Below, piece after piece: positions 36,300-49,450 of a stretch of DNA of 64,000 bases. Under the pieces are notes generated by a model. That model was not told where the DNA came from. It did not search any database and saw nothing but the letters and a program-made list of their open reading frames with translations. Origin of the DNA: Sipunculus nudus (Eukaryota > Annelida > Sipuncula > Golfingiida > Sipunculidae); NCBI GenBank assembly GCA_026874595.1, contig CM049315.1:69885916-69949915 (forward strand). The letters run 5' to 3'. Position 1 is the stretch's first letter. Every line of letters begins with the position of its first letter. The position numbers were made by a program, and so were the translations under genes.

Positions 36300-37620
36300 C
36301 CGAAATACCTTGAACATTTCTCATATGATTCCGTTCATTATCGTTTGAGATATGTTGTGAAAAAAAACACACGAGCGGGGATGAACGCTTACCCCACTAG
36401 CGGAGACAAAAATTGCCTCATCACAGCTCAAGGGTAAGATCGCCATGTGCATTATGAAAATAAATAAATAAAAATATGAATAGAATTTACAGTCCGAAAT
36501 TGTCAAGCACCATTAATGCAGTCAGTGTGGGAAATATTCGGACCAGTATTGGCACGATCTTGTTAATTGGATATTCTTGGCACGCATGTAAAGTAAATGT
36601 TTAGAAAAGCAGTAACAAAAATAATATATATATTATCATCATTATCGTTACCATTGCCATCATTTACATTATCTCTTCGCTGCAACGAAGATAAATACAA
36701 TTTTTTAACTTCCAATGTAAAAACGACAGGTGCAAGGTAGCGTGCACGACTGGAAAATGTCACCCTGTGCCGGCCCCTCGGAATGCACCCGTTGGCCAAT
36801 CGGGGCCGCCGGCGCTGGGAGGGATGGTGGCCGTCAATAACACTTCCCCGACCGACCAGAGGGGCCAGCTTATGTGTTTTTTCATCCGGCTCGCAGGCGT
36901 CTGTCCTTTGTGTGACCAGTTTCCGCGAAAGAATGCAGAGGACCAGGAGCCAAAGCTAAAAAAAAATAAAAACCACCAGACTAGATATTAGGCAAGTCAT
37001 TTATATTGCACTTTTACTACAATACAGGTCCAGTATTGATTTTTATCAGATGATTACGGTTATAAAAGATTGCCGCTCATGTTTGTCACGACTATGTGTT
37101 TAGCTATGTCTTTCTTAGTGAAACATATTGTACTCACGCCATTTATTTCAATCATGGATTTACCTTCATTTTCAAAATGATATGAAAATGTAAACAAAAA
37201 TTAAAGGTTGAATATATATATATTTTTTTTTTGCAGTACGGATCACTTTTTTGTCCCTTTTTGGTTTCCTGAACGGTAAGGACGAAATGAAAATTGTGGG
37301 GACTGACGTCGATCTCTGCGCCTTCCATCTGCATGGGGTTTCACTGGCAAACCTGCCCCTGGGGGCATATTCTGTCTAAGCTGGATGTATGATCTGATAC
37401 ACCGGTCACGAATAAATGTGGACAATGATACAGGTGCAAAAATTTAAACGGATTTTGGTGTCAACTTTAGGGGGGTTAAGGTAAAATAGATGAAATAAAT
37501 CACCATATGGAGCGTTTTTTTTTTTTTTTTCTTAAGTTCAGGTCAGCGTGTTCCCTGTTGTGTTTTGATATAGGACGGGAGTATATGGCACCAAGAACGG
37601 AGAAAGGGACTTAGTTCAGA
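36300..37620. other. Intergenic stretch without a supported gene
   Basis: Short open frames here have no recognisable features. An AT-rich stretch with a short (TA)n run is seen near 37,210 and a T run near 37,517. Confidence 0.4.
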
Positions 37621-37649
37621 AATGACTTCAATCTAGACGAACGAGTCGG

Positions 37650-38310
37650 GGCTCGAGCCGATCACGTACACTCCAGCAAGCCGGGCGTATTGCCGACCTC
37701 ACCACGACAAAGGTTCAAACATATCTAGATGAACGACCGAACGAAAAAAAGTGGAGTCGGGGCTGGAGCCGATCACGTAGACTCAAGCAAAGCAGGCCGC
37801 CAAGCCAAAAGAGGTTTACGTTCATCGAGCAGCTACAGGTTGCTGCGGTCAAGGCCTCAGCCCTGGGCGCTCCTTAAGCATGTTCTCTGATTCAACAGTC
37901 GCAGTGCCACGCCAAGCCAAGCAGGGAGCCGCAAAGGCCGCCATCGTCCATCCCGAGCCGGTGACCTTTCAGAAAGCTACAGCATCCACAGCCACAAAGC
38001 AGGAAGCAACCCACATTCCCTCTACCGATCCCAGCAGCGGAGACCGAGCCTTGCCATTCGAGAGCCGAACTCGATCTTGTGATAGCCGTTCAGATATAGC
38101 TTGTTTCCAGGTTTTTTTGGCCTCTGAAAATTTAAGGAAAATAGGGGAGAAGTTTGTTCAGGTATTTGTGAATGTCCTACCAAGACAAGCGCAAAGATGT
38201 CAAAGACGCCTCCCCAGGGAAGCTCCAGAACACCCAGCACCGAGGTCACGACGGGAAGTCGGACGAGGCAACAGAGCAGCAGTGACCACGCCAGCTCCTC
38301 GATGAACGCC
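37650..38310. repeat. Dispersed repeat also found at 60,375-60,655
   Basis: The two places share gccacaaagcaggaagcaacc-type sequence and accgatcccagcagcg in the same order over about 250 bases. A 141-codon frame at 37,880-38,305 crosses it but has low-complexity Ala/Arg/Ser composition and I do not accept it as a gene. Upstream, agtcggggctsgagccgatc occurs twice (37,646 and 37,755), a further internal repeat. The class of element is unknown. Confidence 0.55.
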
Positions 38311-41066
38311 TGAGCACCCCAGCCACCCGCATGCACACAGCTTGGGGTGAATCCAGCTTGGCACTAGTCTAGAACCTTTATTTGAATGATGACAGGGCGA
38401 TCTTGGATTTCTGGGTTCTGTTACTTTATCGATTAAGCCATTGATTTTACATGTTTTTTTATATTCATTCGTGTTGCCGTTATGCGTGTGTGTCCGTATG
38501 TGTGTTATTATGTTTGGGGTATGTACTGCCAGCGGGTGATGGGAGAACAACTACTAGTATATACTAGGGGTAAAGTCCATTATCGAAATATGTGTGTTTT
38601 ATTTATATTCGTGGCAGAGAAATCCAGACTCGTGTCGAGTTCGTGTGTAGTAGCTTTCTTGTAATTTGGATTTGATTTATGGTCAGTAGAGACGAAAATA
38701 CTGACACGATGTATGTATAAAATCTAAAATATAAAGTCAACTCTTTGCATATATACAGGTTTTATACGCATTTTTTTTTATTTAATAAGTTAACGTGGTA
38801 AGTATTTTTGAGCTTTGAAACATGATATAATGATATGAATGTACGATCCAGTTAATGTAAAAGTGTGTTATAGAGATAACAAGATGGCGGACTTTTAATT
38901 TTTCCATCGGATCACTGTTTCATGGTGGAGACGTGATTTATGTGCAAAATTATGACGTCACTGGATTTTAAGAGTTGACGGCTTTCCATATATAGAGACG
39001 GACGGAATCTGAGAGGAGTTGGCGAAATTTTGAAGGCCCAAAGTTTTGTTCATGTTTTGAGTATTGGTTTATGGATGTTAATGTAACGTATACAAAATGT
39101 ACCCTAATTTGTGATATTAAAACAACAGCTGATGAGTGATGAGTTTGGTTTCTGTGATGAGAGCTTTCGACACCGTTGTGGCTCTGAATACAACAGACTG
39201 TAAACAATCACATTTCGCTGATTCTAGGCCGAATTTCCGTTTGTTTATTTATTTATTTTTTAGTGTTAAATGTGATCCTTGATTGTGTTTCAATTAAACG
39301 ATGTATAAATTTTGCACAAATTCCTCGTTATTTGGAAATTTCGGACCATAGAACCAGTACCGGATCGCTTTCACCGTGACCGGGGGGGGAGCTGTTCATC
39401 CTGGCAAATCAGAAGACGCCCCGTTCTAAACAGTCTGTTCTGCGGTTCACGCGTATATGGTCTGAATATGCACGTTTTAATCATTACCTCCGCCAAGCAA
39501 AGCGGCGGGGGTTATGTTTTGGAAGTGTATATTTGTCTGTTTGTCTGTTTTTCTCTCTGACTATGTACACGATAACACAAAAAGTCATACACGGAGTTTG
39601 ATGGAATTTTCAGGATAGCTCGCAATGACACAAAAACAATTCTAATTTGTGTGTGTGTGTGGGGTGGGGGGGGGGCATCAATGCGTAAATGACCCTGGAA
39701 TGCGCTCTAGAATGTTATAGGAGGTCTATTGCATATTTGTTTACACTTGATACACTTTACAAATAATAATAATCTCTTTAAATAAGGAATTTGACAATAA
39801 AAAATTCCTATAGACCCAAACAGATATATAATTATCGATCCGCCTAGGAGGAACAATTATTCCCATAGAATGGTCGTTCGTTACATAAGATTGTACGTTC
39901 CATTCTGCATCAATTAAAATGCCACCAACACTGTCCGTGTGGCACATACGACTTATTGCGCATGCGCATAGAGCTTCCGAAACGTTTCCCATATCACAAT
40001 TATTTTGTCACACTGAAATCGTTCGTGGCAGAAACAGTCAGCTATCAAACACAATTCTTTCAGAAAACACACATATTAAAAGTTAGTATTTCTTCTTTTC
40101 TGCTTAAGAATTCTGTTACTTTTTTGTCTTTATGGGTTTTTTTCTAAGTTCGGCTTTTTGTTTGGCCATAAAAAAATCAATAAACGGTAGAAAGAAGCAA
40201 AAGTGACAAAAGTTTTATTTACGTTACAGTTTTAATTGTTTAACAATCAATTGCCATTTTAAAGATCAGGATCCACCACCGCACGCTGTTCTAGGGTTTC
40301 ATAGAGGCCATCTTGGATTTTGGCACCAAAAAAAAGATTTCCCACGTAAGACGTAGTAGCACCCGCTTCATTCATGGTCTATATGCTACTGTTTACCATT
40401 TTTAGAAACAAAATTGTAATTACACCGGGGGAACGACTCCTTTGCATCCATTCTATAATTTTTTTTTCAATATTTACAGACGCCATCTTGAATTGTATGA
40501 AATACAATTGTTATCACATTGAGTAAAAACATAATTTTCATATTTTTTTAATTATAAACAGGCGCCTTTTTGGATTTTGGCAACAAAAGAAATTGCCCAA
40601 GAGTGACAAGGTGGATCACCTTGATTCATGACCTATGGACCACCCATTATCATATTATGCGATAAAATTGTTATTATAACCAGTGTCACACCTATGTCTG
40701 GTATCTCCGTGACTTTATTTATTGTTTTCCATGTTCACAACAACGTCTTGTCATTTCATTGTAGCAGGTGTGGCCTGAAATGTACAACTGACCTTGTTGA
40801 ACCGAAATAAACAAGTGAATCACGTGTCAGTTTCTATTTTGTGTAATCCTTTTATCCGCTTGTAGTCTGGAAAAAAGGACGATTGTACTGACGATTCAAT
40901 TTGTTATTGTTTAGAATAAAGTTTGAAATTAGCATTGTTCTTACGTATTTTTCTGGTGCGTGTGTTTTTCTACTTCTTCGAGACTTTTCTATATGTGTTC
41001 AAGTGATATTATTACTTATCTTTATCTAATCTGTTAAGAAAAGGGGATATTTTTTAATTATTATTA

Positions 41067-41121
<55 letters not shown>

Positions 41122-41860
41122 CATTATTATTATAGTCTGTTCCACAGTGAGGTGTCCATATTACCAGCTTTAGTCACACTACTTCGTGATCTTGTTTAAG
41201 TATAAGGGAATAATTGCCAAAGTTACTTGCGGAACACACCTAAGTAAATATTGGTTTGTAGATGTAACATAGGTACATGTATTTGTACATTCCTATTGTC
41301 CATGGATTGCACCTAATTATTTTAGTGTGGCTTTCAATTTTGTGGTTTAATTTCCACTGTCTTACGTTTGGTGACCTTTGTCGGGTACATGGACACCTAA
41401 TTTGGCACATTACGTTATAGGCCTTACTGATGCATTCGTGTGTCTGTACATGTGTGTGTGGTGTATATTTTTTTCTCGTGTGTGGTCTGTGGTATTTTTT
41501 TATATTTGGATCGAAGTTATAATCCTGCACTGTGACCAAAAGAAAATTGTTTGTTATTTTTGCTGTTTTGATGTTGATGACTCTTACTGACACATAGAAG
41601 ACTAGTTTGGCACCCTGCCTTATTTATAGTCATTTGTATGTGTGAGCGATGGGTATAATATTTTTGGGATCTCGGCGGGGTACTTGATCACCCGTGCGTA
41701 TTAAATAAATTTCCAGGTCAAGGCCGGCATACCTCTTTCATATAACTTTGTATGGATGACTGGTCATCTCACGCGTGAGTGAACTGCTGCTCACTTCACA
41801 GAAAGAAGAAAGCCTGGTCCGGCATGACCAGTAGTATTCACATTAATTAATCTTTGAGCT
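38100..41860. repeat. Segmental duplication B, copy 2
   Basis: Counterpart of 22,490-26,050. It lies between polo-box copies 1 and 2 and carries a long (TTA)n tract at 41,050-41,135 and an extra cggcggggg-type dispersed repeat around 39,490-39,640. At 40,850 it has the empty site (gtgtaatcc) for the MITE inserted in copy 1. No coding gene is seen. Confidence 0.85.
41050..41135. repeat. (TTA)n microsatellite
   Basis: A run of attatt units of about 85 bases. The equivalent place in copy 1 of the duplication (25,318-25,360) has a shorter tract. Confidence 0.95.
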
Positions 41861-42055
41861 CTTCAAATTACTCAACATTGTTAACATTTTGATCAAATTG
41901 CTCCATATTTATAAATAAATACCAAAATACAAATTATATATTAAATTAATCATATCATTACAACGTACCTAATAGTATATACTTATATCTTGTTCCTTTA
42001 AATTACATTTAAAAGTATTTATATCTGATTTGTTCGTGTAAATCTATACAATGTA

Positions 42056-42499
42056 GTCGCGGATCCAGAGCCCCCCCCCCACCTATTGACATGATACTAA
42101 CGATTATAATATATAATATATATAACGATAAATATTTGAACTAACCAGTTATCCAAATTCTAAAGAAATATTAATATTGTATAGCCAGCTACACGTGAAC
42201 CCCCGCCATCTATAGTCTGACTACGTGGTGCAAAGACATTTAAGAGAACAGTAGTTGAGGAACAGAAAATCTTCATATTTTTGTGAAACATGCTTCAAAA
42301 TGTCCTCTTTACATTGTATATTTAAACATTTTCTGAATATGGGAGGGGGACACTCCCATACCCTCCCCCGTGTCATTAACTTTCCAAATAAACATGGCTT
42401 TAGATTTTATTCATATATACATGTATTTCTAAAATTTTATATCTTCAGCCCCCCCCCCCCCCCCCCCCCCCGTTCTCTAATTTCAGGAACCGCCACTGC
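42056..42499. mobile_element. Possible MITE bounded by C-runs
   Basis: The left end tagtcgcggatccagag followed by a C run, and the right end whose reverse complement is cagtggcggttcctg followed by a G run, resemble the 36,088 repeat. A C tract of more than 20 bases lies at 42,449-42,471. Confidence 0.35.
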
Positions 42500-42676
42500 A
42501 TTGGCAACAATTCGTTTCAAACCCAAAGATAATTAAGATTATTGGAATATTCTATAATGTTGTATTCATACGAATTAAAGCTACAAAGATTAATTTCGAT
42601 AATTTTCAACTCCAAATGAAATTTTATGTTAGAGTTCAATTGAATTTTATCACTGTCGAGATTAAATTTTTTTCCT

Positions 42677-42678
<2 letters not shown>

Positions 42679-42729
<51 letters not shown>
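42679..42729. repeat. (TA)n microsatellite and local duplication
   Basis: About 50 bases of alternating TA. The flanking sequence gagttcaattgaattttatc occurs before it and, slightly changed, after it (42,750-42,800), so a short tandem duplication surrounds the tract. Confidence 0.9.
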
Positions 42730-42730
<1 letters not shown>

Positions 42731-43019
42731 TAGACGTAGAGAGTTCAATTGTAGAGTTCAATTTAATTTTATCACTTCGAGATTTATTTTTTCCTGGATT
42801 AATATATATATACTAGACGTGGAGAGCATATAGGAAACAGATCCTTGAAAACGTAATAACGAACAGCATTAAAATTTTCATTACTCTAGTCGTTATGTAT
42901 AAGCAATTTTTGAATAAAGACTGTGAAAACAAAAAGTATGAGAAAATAGTACAGCAGTACCATTTATCATCATTTTGCTGATGTTCTCATTATCATGTGC
43001 ACTGATTACGTTCAGAATG

Positions 43020-43180
43020 ATTGCTCCGTCCTTGCTCGCTCGCAGCGACTGATCTGATTACTGTTAATTATATCTTACTCTACAACGATACACCCGACTG
43101 ATTAATCCTGGAGGTCATGTGATTGACAAAACAAGATCAAACGAGTCGGGGCGGGCGAGGTCAAACATGTTTCTAAACTT
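43020..43180 (+). promoter_or_regulatory. Conserved upstream block of polo-box gene 2
   Basis: Contains cttgctcgctcg (43,031), gattactgttaattatatc (43,056) and gaggtcatgtgattg (43,110), in the same order and spacing as at genes 1 and the two orphan blocks. It is followed by a GC-rich cgagtcggggcgggcgag element at 43,143 that gene 1 also has in part (acgggcgggtc, 30,549). Confidence 0.55.
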
Positions 43181-43250
43181 TAATGTGAATAAATAAAATG
43201 AACGGTCCTCAGAATCTATCATATGTTCTCGATGAGAGCTCAGTTAAGGA

Positions 43251-43258
43251 TATATAAG
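43251..43258 (+). promoter_or_regulatory. TATA box of polo-box gene 2
   Basis: TATATAAG stands 96 bases before the start codon, predicting a start of transcription near 43,281 and a leader of about 65 bases. Confidence 0.65.
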
Positions 43259-43346
43259 TACCCGCCTCAGCCGTTATAACTATATATACCTTTATCGTAA
43301 TCTGAAGGTCTAGCAGTATCATTAGACTGAGGAACAACACACAACA

Positions 43347-46145
43347 ATGGGAGTTCAAAATATGGTAAGTCTGAACTTCAAAAAATGTCAAAAAAACAAC
43401 TAAATTGAGAACACATTTTAATTCATTCATTAAATCCTATTTACATTTTAATAATTTCGTTGACAGAAAATGAAAATATATAATTTGGTTGAACTTAAGA
43501 CATATTTATGTACATATACTGTACAGTAACGTGACATTTGAATTATTCCATAAAGCCATACATCATAATTTTCTTTTTATTTTTATTCAGGTGTCCGGTT
43601 ACAGCCAGGGAGGAAGGTGTTCCGCCTCAGTGAATGACGTCACATATGGTAACGTGGGCAATTGTCCGACTCTTCCTCTCACGTCTTTTCGCCTGGAGCC
43701 TTTTCGTCAGAAAATTCGCAGTCTTGTGGTAAGTTCTTGTTTTCATTGCATTATAAATGTAAGGTGTCATTTCAAAGGTTGTAAATTTATCATAACGAGA
43801 GCCTCGGAAACGAGTTAAACTTGAAATCGATATATTTTGTAATTTTACTATGTACTATTTAAAGAAAACAGTTACTTATCAATATTTGTAATATAGATAC
43901 TGGATTTGTTCTTTAGCTAAGCTGGGAAAGCTACAGATAAATGATAAAATGTAGTTACTGAGAATCATTTCTATATTCACATTTTTTTCTTCACAGATGA
44001 CGATCACAGACGACTGCAGCGTGTACTTGGAGATCCTCAGAACTAAACAGGACCTGGAGATCGTGAGAGAAGTGATGAAGATCAGCCCTGATGGTCACGT
44101 GATACAGGTCTATCAGCCCCAGTGTGACAACACGGCAGTCAGTGACAGCCCCGCCAGCCCTGCAGCAGGCTCTGTCAGGGAGTTCAGCCACGACAGGCTG
44201 CCCCAGAAATACTGGAAGAAGTACCTGCATGCAGCAAGGTGATTACATTCAAAATATTGAAAAAAAATGAATTATTAATATGTAAAGGTCATGCAAGCAA
44301 ATTGATATCCTACAAATTTCTTATAAATTCGTAAAAAACAATTATAATTTTCTTCTGTTTCTGGTTCATTTCCAATGGAACATTATTTGTGATTTATGTT
44401 TCAGATTTGTTGAACTGGTCAAGTCGAGAACACCAAAAGTGACCATGTACACGGACCAAGCCAAGTGTATGCTGATGGAGAATGATAACTGTGACTTTGA
44501 GGCGTCATTTTATGACGGCGTCAAGGTCCGCAACAGCGATGACGTCACAATCATCACTCATAGTAACGGGGGTTCTATCACACTGGAGACTGAAACCAGC
44601 TTCCAACAACTGGACCCCAAGAGCAAAGAGATCTACCGTTATGCGATGAAGGTAAGAAATTACAACTAATTTTGACTGAACTTGATAAAAAAATCTTTAT
44701 TTGACTTATTGATATAACAGGTACTTAAAATTTTCTTCCTCGTTTAATAATTGCTATAAAAAAGAATCATATATACAAGTGCATATTATTCAACGCTGTT
44801 TGGCATATGCAAGGTTGTTTGATTAACCTTTCATGTACAAATTTATTTTCTCTTTTCAGTATCGTCAGAAATGTCTAAACCTCGTCTCCTTGATGACGAT
44901 GGGGATGAACGGAGGATCAAGATCAAATGCCACCTGCTTCCCTGTAGTGATCGGAAGGTGAGACAAGCATTACAGCATTTCTATAAAATCTTAGCAAAAA
45001 AATCAGAATTTATCCGACGTATACATTTTTTACAATGATTAAACGAAGCGATTTATACATACAACATTTGGTAAAAGGTTAAGTTAACATCCGATATAGT
45101 ATCTATTTTTAACAATAATTTGTTCCAGTTAATTTAAAGATACTATAATACGGACTGTTTCCTTATTGTATATTTTTAATGCCTAAATCATTATTGATTC
45201 CAGTGAAGACAAATAATACAAAATATTAGGATAATATTATTATTCGCAAATTTGGTGTGATTACGCATGCTCAGACTAATCATCTGGTCTCTTTACTTCT
45301 GCAGCCGTCCTTCTGCCAACAAGGCCAGCTCTCCTTTTAATCCGAGGTACACAGCTCCGGCTTCACGTGTTACGTCTCCTCGGACAGAGTCGTCGAACTT
45401 AGAAAAGAAAGCATCTCCACAAACCAGCTGTTCAACGAGGACATCATCTTTGTCATCCAATCCACCTACAAACATGGCGGCGTCTCCGGAATCCCCGCTA
45501 AACCAGGGTTCGCCTGCTTCACCATCGTCTGCTTCATCGTCACCAAGCAGCAACAATTGGTGTCTGGTAGAACCAGCGGTCCTGTGTAAAGTATTCGTCC
45601 CTGGTATCGGCTGTGGCACTCATTGGTCGAACAAGGAAATGTCTGTCCAATTTGTTGATGGTTCAGAACTTAAACTTCAACCCAGTCCCATGGTCATCAA
45701 GTACACGGGTTCTAATGGATTCTCAGCTAGGTACGTATTTCCTTAACCCTAATATAACTTATATAAAATATAATAATATAAATAATATAAAAATCTTGAC
45801 AAATACAATCTCAATACCAAACCTAGCATATCACAGCGAAGCTAGGTATTTAAATTGACTATAATCATATTCAAATCGATTAGCTCCACAGTCAACATAA
45901 TTAAACCTTAAAATCAGACAAAATAGCTTGATAAGAATCATTTTGTCAATACCAGAATCTATGTCTCAGTTCATTTTACCATATTTATTTTGTCACTGTA
46001 TATATGAATTTGGGGTTACATCTTATTTTCTCTTTCTATCTGTTACAGTTTTAAAGAGAATGACCATATCCCGTTGGAGGTGAGACAGAAGATGGACACT
46101 CTGCCCGCAGTGCTTCACAAGCTGAGGACAGCACAGACGTCTTGA
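43347..46145 (+). CDS. PLK4-like: Kinase-less PLK4-like polo-box protein, copy 2
   Basis: The exons are 43,347-43,364, 43,591-43,728, 43,997-44,238, 44,405-44,651, 44,860-44,957, 45,305-45,730 and 46,049-46,145. Splice sites and phases are all consistent, giving 421 residues. Exon 1 encodes MGVQNM and ends in ATG right at the gtaagt donor, like gene 1. Polo boxes 1-2 fill residues about 41-245 ([40 protein letters not shown]), a Ser/Pro-rich linker about 248-338, and PB3 about 340-417 (LCKVFVPGIGCGTHWSN). It has no kinase domain. Introns are shorter than in gene 1 and intron 4 lacks the SINE. The linker is about 24 residues longer than in gene 1 and unlike it, so the linker evolves fastest. 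Confidence 0.9.
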
Positions 46146-46192
46146 ACAAGGAGCCGAGGAAAAACCAAGTTCATAAGGCATGTCTGGACACC

Positions 46193-46369
46193 ATGGCCGT
46201 GACGTATTGGCTCGTGAGTCAGTGCAGCCCCTGGTCTGCCGATGACCTGATGAAAGCTACAGTACACATGAAGCCATCACAGGCGGAGCTACTGGTCCAC
46301 CGAAAAAAACTGCTCCAGGACGTGGTCTGCTGGATCAGAGAGAAGAGTAACTGTATATGTGCGGCATAG
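46193..46369 (+). CDS. Small open frame in the 3' region of polo-box gene 2
   Basis: An ATG at 46,193 opens a 58-codon frame starting 47 bases after the polo-box stop; the open frame extends back to the stop codon itself. The sequence (SADDLMKATVHMKPSQAEL, then charged Lys/Arg-rich residues) looks like amphipathic helices and is less repetitive than the shadows elsewhere. Genes 1 and 3 have nothing similar after their stops. It may be a remnant exon, a downstream ORF in the mRNA or chance; I do not recognise it. Confidence 0.3.
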   Translation: MAVTYWLVSQCSPWSADDLMKATVHMKPSQAELLVHRKKLLQDVVCWIREKSNCICAA

Positions 46370-46768
46370 ACCAGATTCCAAGATCTAGCACAGCGTGGTG
46401 GGAGCAGAGAGCACGGGAGCTAAGGTTCAGAACTGACCAAGTCTAAGCCTCGTCCACATAGTACGCAATATTAAATAATACACGAATTGACACCGATATA
46501 TTCGAAATGAGAGTAGCATTGATGCGAGCCTTGACAATGAGGTGAAAACATGAAACATATATTTATCATGTTCTTTATGCGACTTTCTTTCAAATTCCGT
46601 AGATGCTTATAATATATGATAATAATTACAAACAACTACAGGGTAAAGACGAAGTAAAAGCGCAACATGCAATACAATATTTGTGTGGTTTGCTACGATG
46701 ACGCGCGTACATGTGTGTATATGAACTGTGTTTGTGTTTCCTCACTAACGCATGTTATTCTAAATCAA

Positions 46769-46800
46769 AATAAAAGTTTATGTCTAAAAAGCAAAATAAA
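46769..46800 (+). promoter_or_regulatory. Two polyadenylation signals after polo-box gene 2
   Basis: AATAAA occurs at 46,769 and 46,795, about 625-650 bases after the stop codon. Confidence 0.5.
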
Positions 46801-46884
46801 GTCTCAGTTATCATTTTGGCTTTCGTATATCATGTTATTGGTGATGATGATGATGATGATATATGTGTGTGTGTGGTTCTCATA

Positions 46885-47600
46885 AGACGGCAGTATAGAA
46901 GAAAAGGGAAATGTCCAATGTCTAGGTAATAAACCCAATACGAAATATAAGTTAAGTCTAAATATTGAAAATATGTGATGAACTCAACCTGTTTTCCTGA
47001 TTCCACATTGTGGTAATAGTTGTATGAGTTTTCTGCCCACCAATCGTGAGGGGACAATGTTTGCAAGGTTAAACACACAGATGCCACCTGTCGTTGTGAA
47101 TGTAAACTGTTGAAACATTTAAAGATTGTACAGCTCTGTACAGCGATCAGACTGCAACTTTTCCATAAGACTTGGGTCACACCTCCAAGTAGGCCCTATC
47201 AGTCCTATATAAATTCATTCGGAGTAGCATAGCAGCAGTGTCTTTTCATATATAGCTTACGTTTAATGGGAATAGTTTGCCACGTTGGCTCATCCTGTAT
47301 GCATGTGACGTTTGACCTTCCCAGCTCTAAAGGTTAGAATAAACTCTGCTTGGCTTCATATTCAAATTTCGTTTTACATTTTCGTTGTTTCGCAAGCGTT
47401 CCATTTTTGCGATCTCAACAAACAATAACCTACATAGAGTATAATCTTTATATATATATATAAACATTTCTGCAAAATCGTAACAATTGTACAGAAAACA
47501 AAGTGAATATCGAAGAGTGGAAATTACTTTTCATTATTCGCAGATAATTTGAAAATCTTATATCATTTATAAGATTTTTTTTTCCTTTCGACATGACACT
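46885..47600. other. Intergenic stretch after polo-box gene 2
   Basis: Contains a GATGAT microsatellite just before it (46,843-46,860) and a short (TA)n run at 47,450. I see no gene or recognisable mobile element. Confidence 0.4.
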
Positions 47601-49450
47601 GACGATGTAACCTCTTTTTTGCGAAGGTTTTATTTTTGCGATAATTTCCCTTTCGCTAATATCGCTAACTTTTAACCCTCACGAACAAAAAGGCAACCAC
47701 AGTATGTGCTTCTATGTATCAGAATTCACTTTATGAGCTACAAAATCCTGCATATCAGGGCCTTTAAGTCACAGTTATATAGTCCAAGTGATGTATGTCT
47801 CATCCGAATATATACTTTGCTTATTTGGTCTTTTCTCGCCTGTTCTTTCTTGTGGAAATTCTCAGCTCTTTGGGAAAATGCAACTCCAGCAGCCATAACA
47901 GGCGGTAGATGGTTATCAGTTCTGCCAATGACTAGTAACCATTCAGGCTTTGGTGGAAAGAGCGCATCCTTTTGGTTAGAAGTGTTAATATCGGAATGAT
48001 TTCAGAACGGGATGTGAACCCCACAACCTTGCCGGCACAAATTGTAATACCCTCACCAATTCGCCGCCACGCTCCACCCACAAATGCAACTAAAACATTA
48101 AGTGGTCTAGTGACTCAGAGATCAGAGAATATATGTCACAGTGACCTAGTTCTTAATTCCGCGAAGGACTTATAAGGACTTGTTAGAATGTGAAATTAAA
48201 AGTTTCTGCTCTAACGGTTGCGATATCTGTCTTACCCGGAGGACAGACGGACGGACGGACAAACAACCGACGAATAAAGAACGTTGTAGCCAAGATGACT
48301 ATGGGGCCGGAAGCAGAGGTTCAGACTCAAAGGCAAAAGGTTGAAATATCAATAAAACCTCAATGATTCTCTCTAATGTCACTCTTCAGTCCTTACATAT
48401 TTAAACACTTCTCCTGTCCGTTTATGGGTAAACAATCTGAAATCCAAAAGGTCAACGATAACAGACCATTTATATTGTTAATTTTCTTCAATACACAGTG
48501 ATACCAAGAGATAGACCTATCCCTCATTTTGTACAATGTTTAATATCACAGAATCATCGTACAGCTCATGAGGTGTGAGTGATCAGTTATAACAAGATGT
48601 GGTGATTTATTAAGACAGCTATAATGACCAGTATAATGGTACCATAAAGACCTGTCGGAAACTGAAACAAACTGCTGCACGTTTGATACGGTCCTGCACT
48701 TCGTATGTCTGTCCGTCCGTCCGATTGTCTGTAAGTCTGTCTAGCTACTGTCTTTCTGTCTGTCTGACTGATTGTCTGGCACAATGTAAGCTGCGTCAAT
48801 CATGCTTATGTCACATGATCTACGTGGCCTATTCGGTTGAGCTTGGCTTGGTGACGAGACCGGTAGTAGCTAAAATGTTGATCATATTACCAATGTGTAT
48901 ATAACGGTTTGTAAATGTGATGTTGACAGCAACCCGGCCGAGATTGTCCCGTTGTTTAATTAAGCTTCCACGCCTCATGCTTCTGTCTGACGTGATTTAG
49001 AACAATAAAGTATATCTTCGCCCATAATTTTTCTGACAATGATGCATAAACAAGTTTCTCGGTTCATGCGGACAGGGGGCGCCCCCAGAGCGTGACCGCT
49101 CATCAGAGTTCAATAAGTGTGAACAACGTCACCGCGTGCAGGTCATGGAACAGACGGTAGTTCAACGGCTCTCTAACCGAAGGAAGGTCATTCCCGAGAC
49201 ACAAAAAAATAATAATATATAGAATAAGACCAGTTATATGCTGGTCAAAGTTAACTTTTGTCGATCAAACAACTTACAGACGAAGACAACCAAATCGAAC
49301 CGTTTAATAGTAAAAACCGTGAAATCTGAAATCTTGTTATATAACCCTTCCTGACTTTACACTTACATTTAACTGAGAAAGGAGATATGATGTAGTGGGT
49401 ATAAAAAATATTCTGAATCACATTCGGTTTTTACACCATTTTCTCAGCAG

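Noticed and set aside
37880-38305. 141-codon frame
   Set aside because: It crosses the edge of a segmental duplication and a dispersed repeat, its composition is low-complexity, and the partner copy near 22,560 does not keep the frame open.
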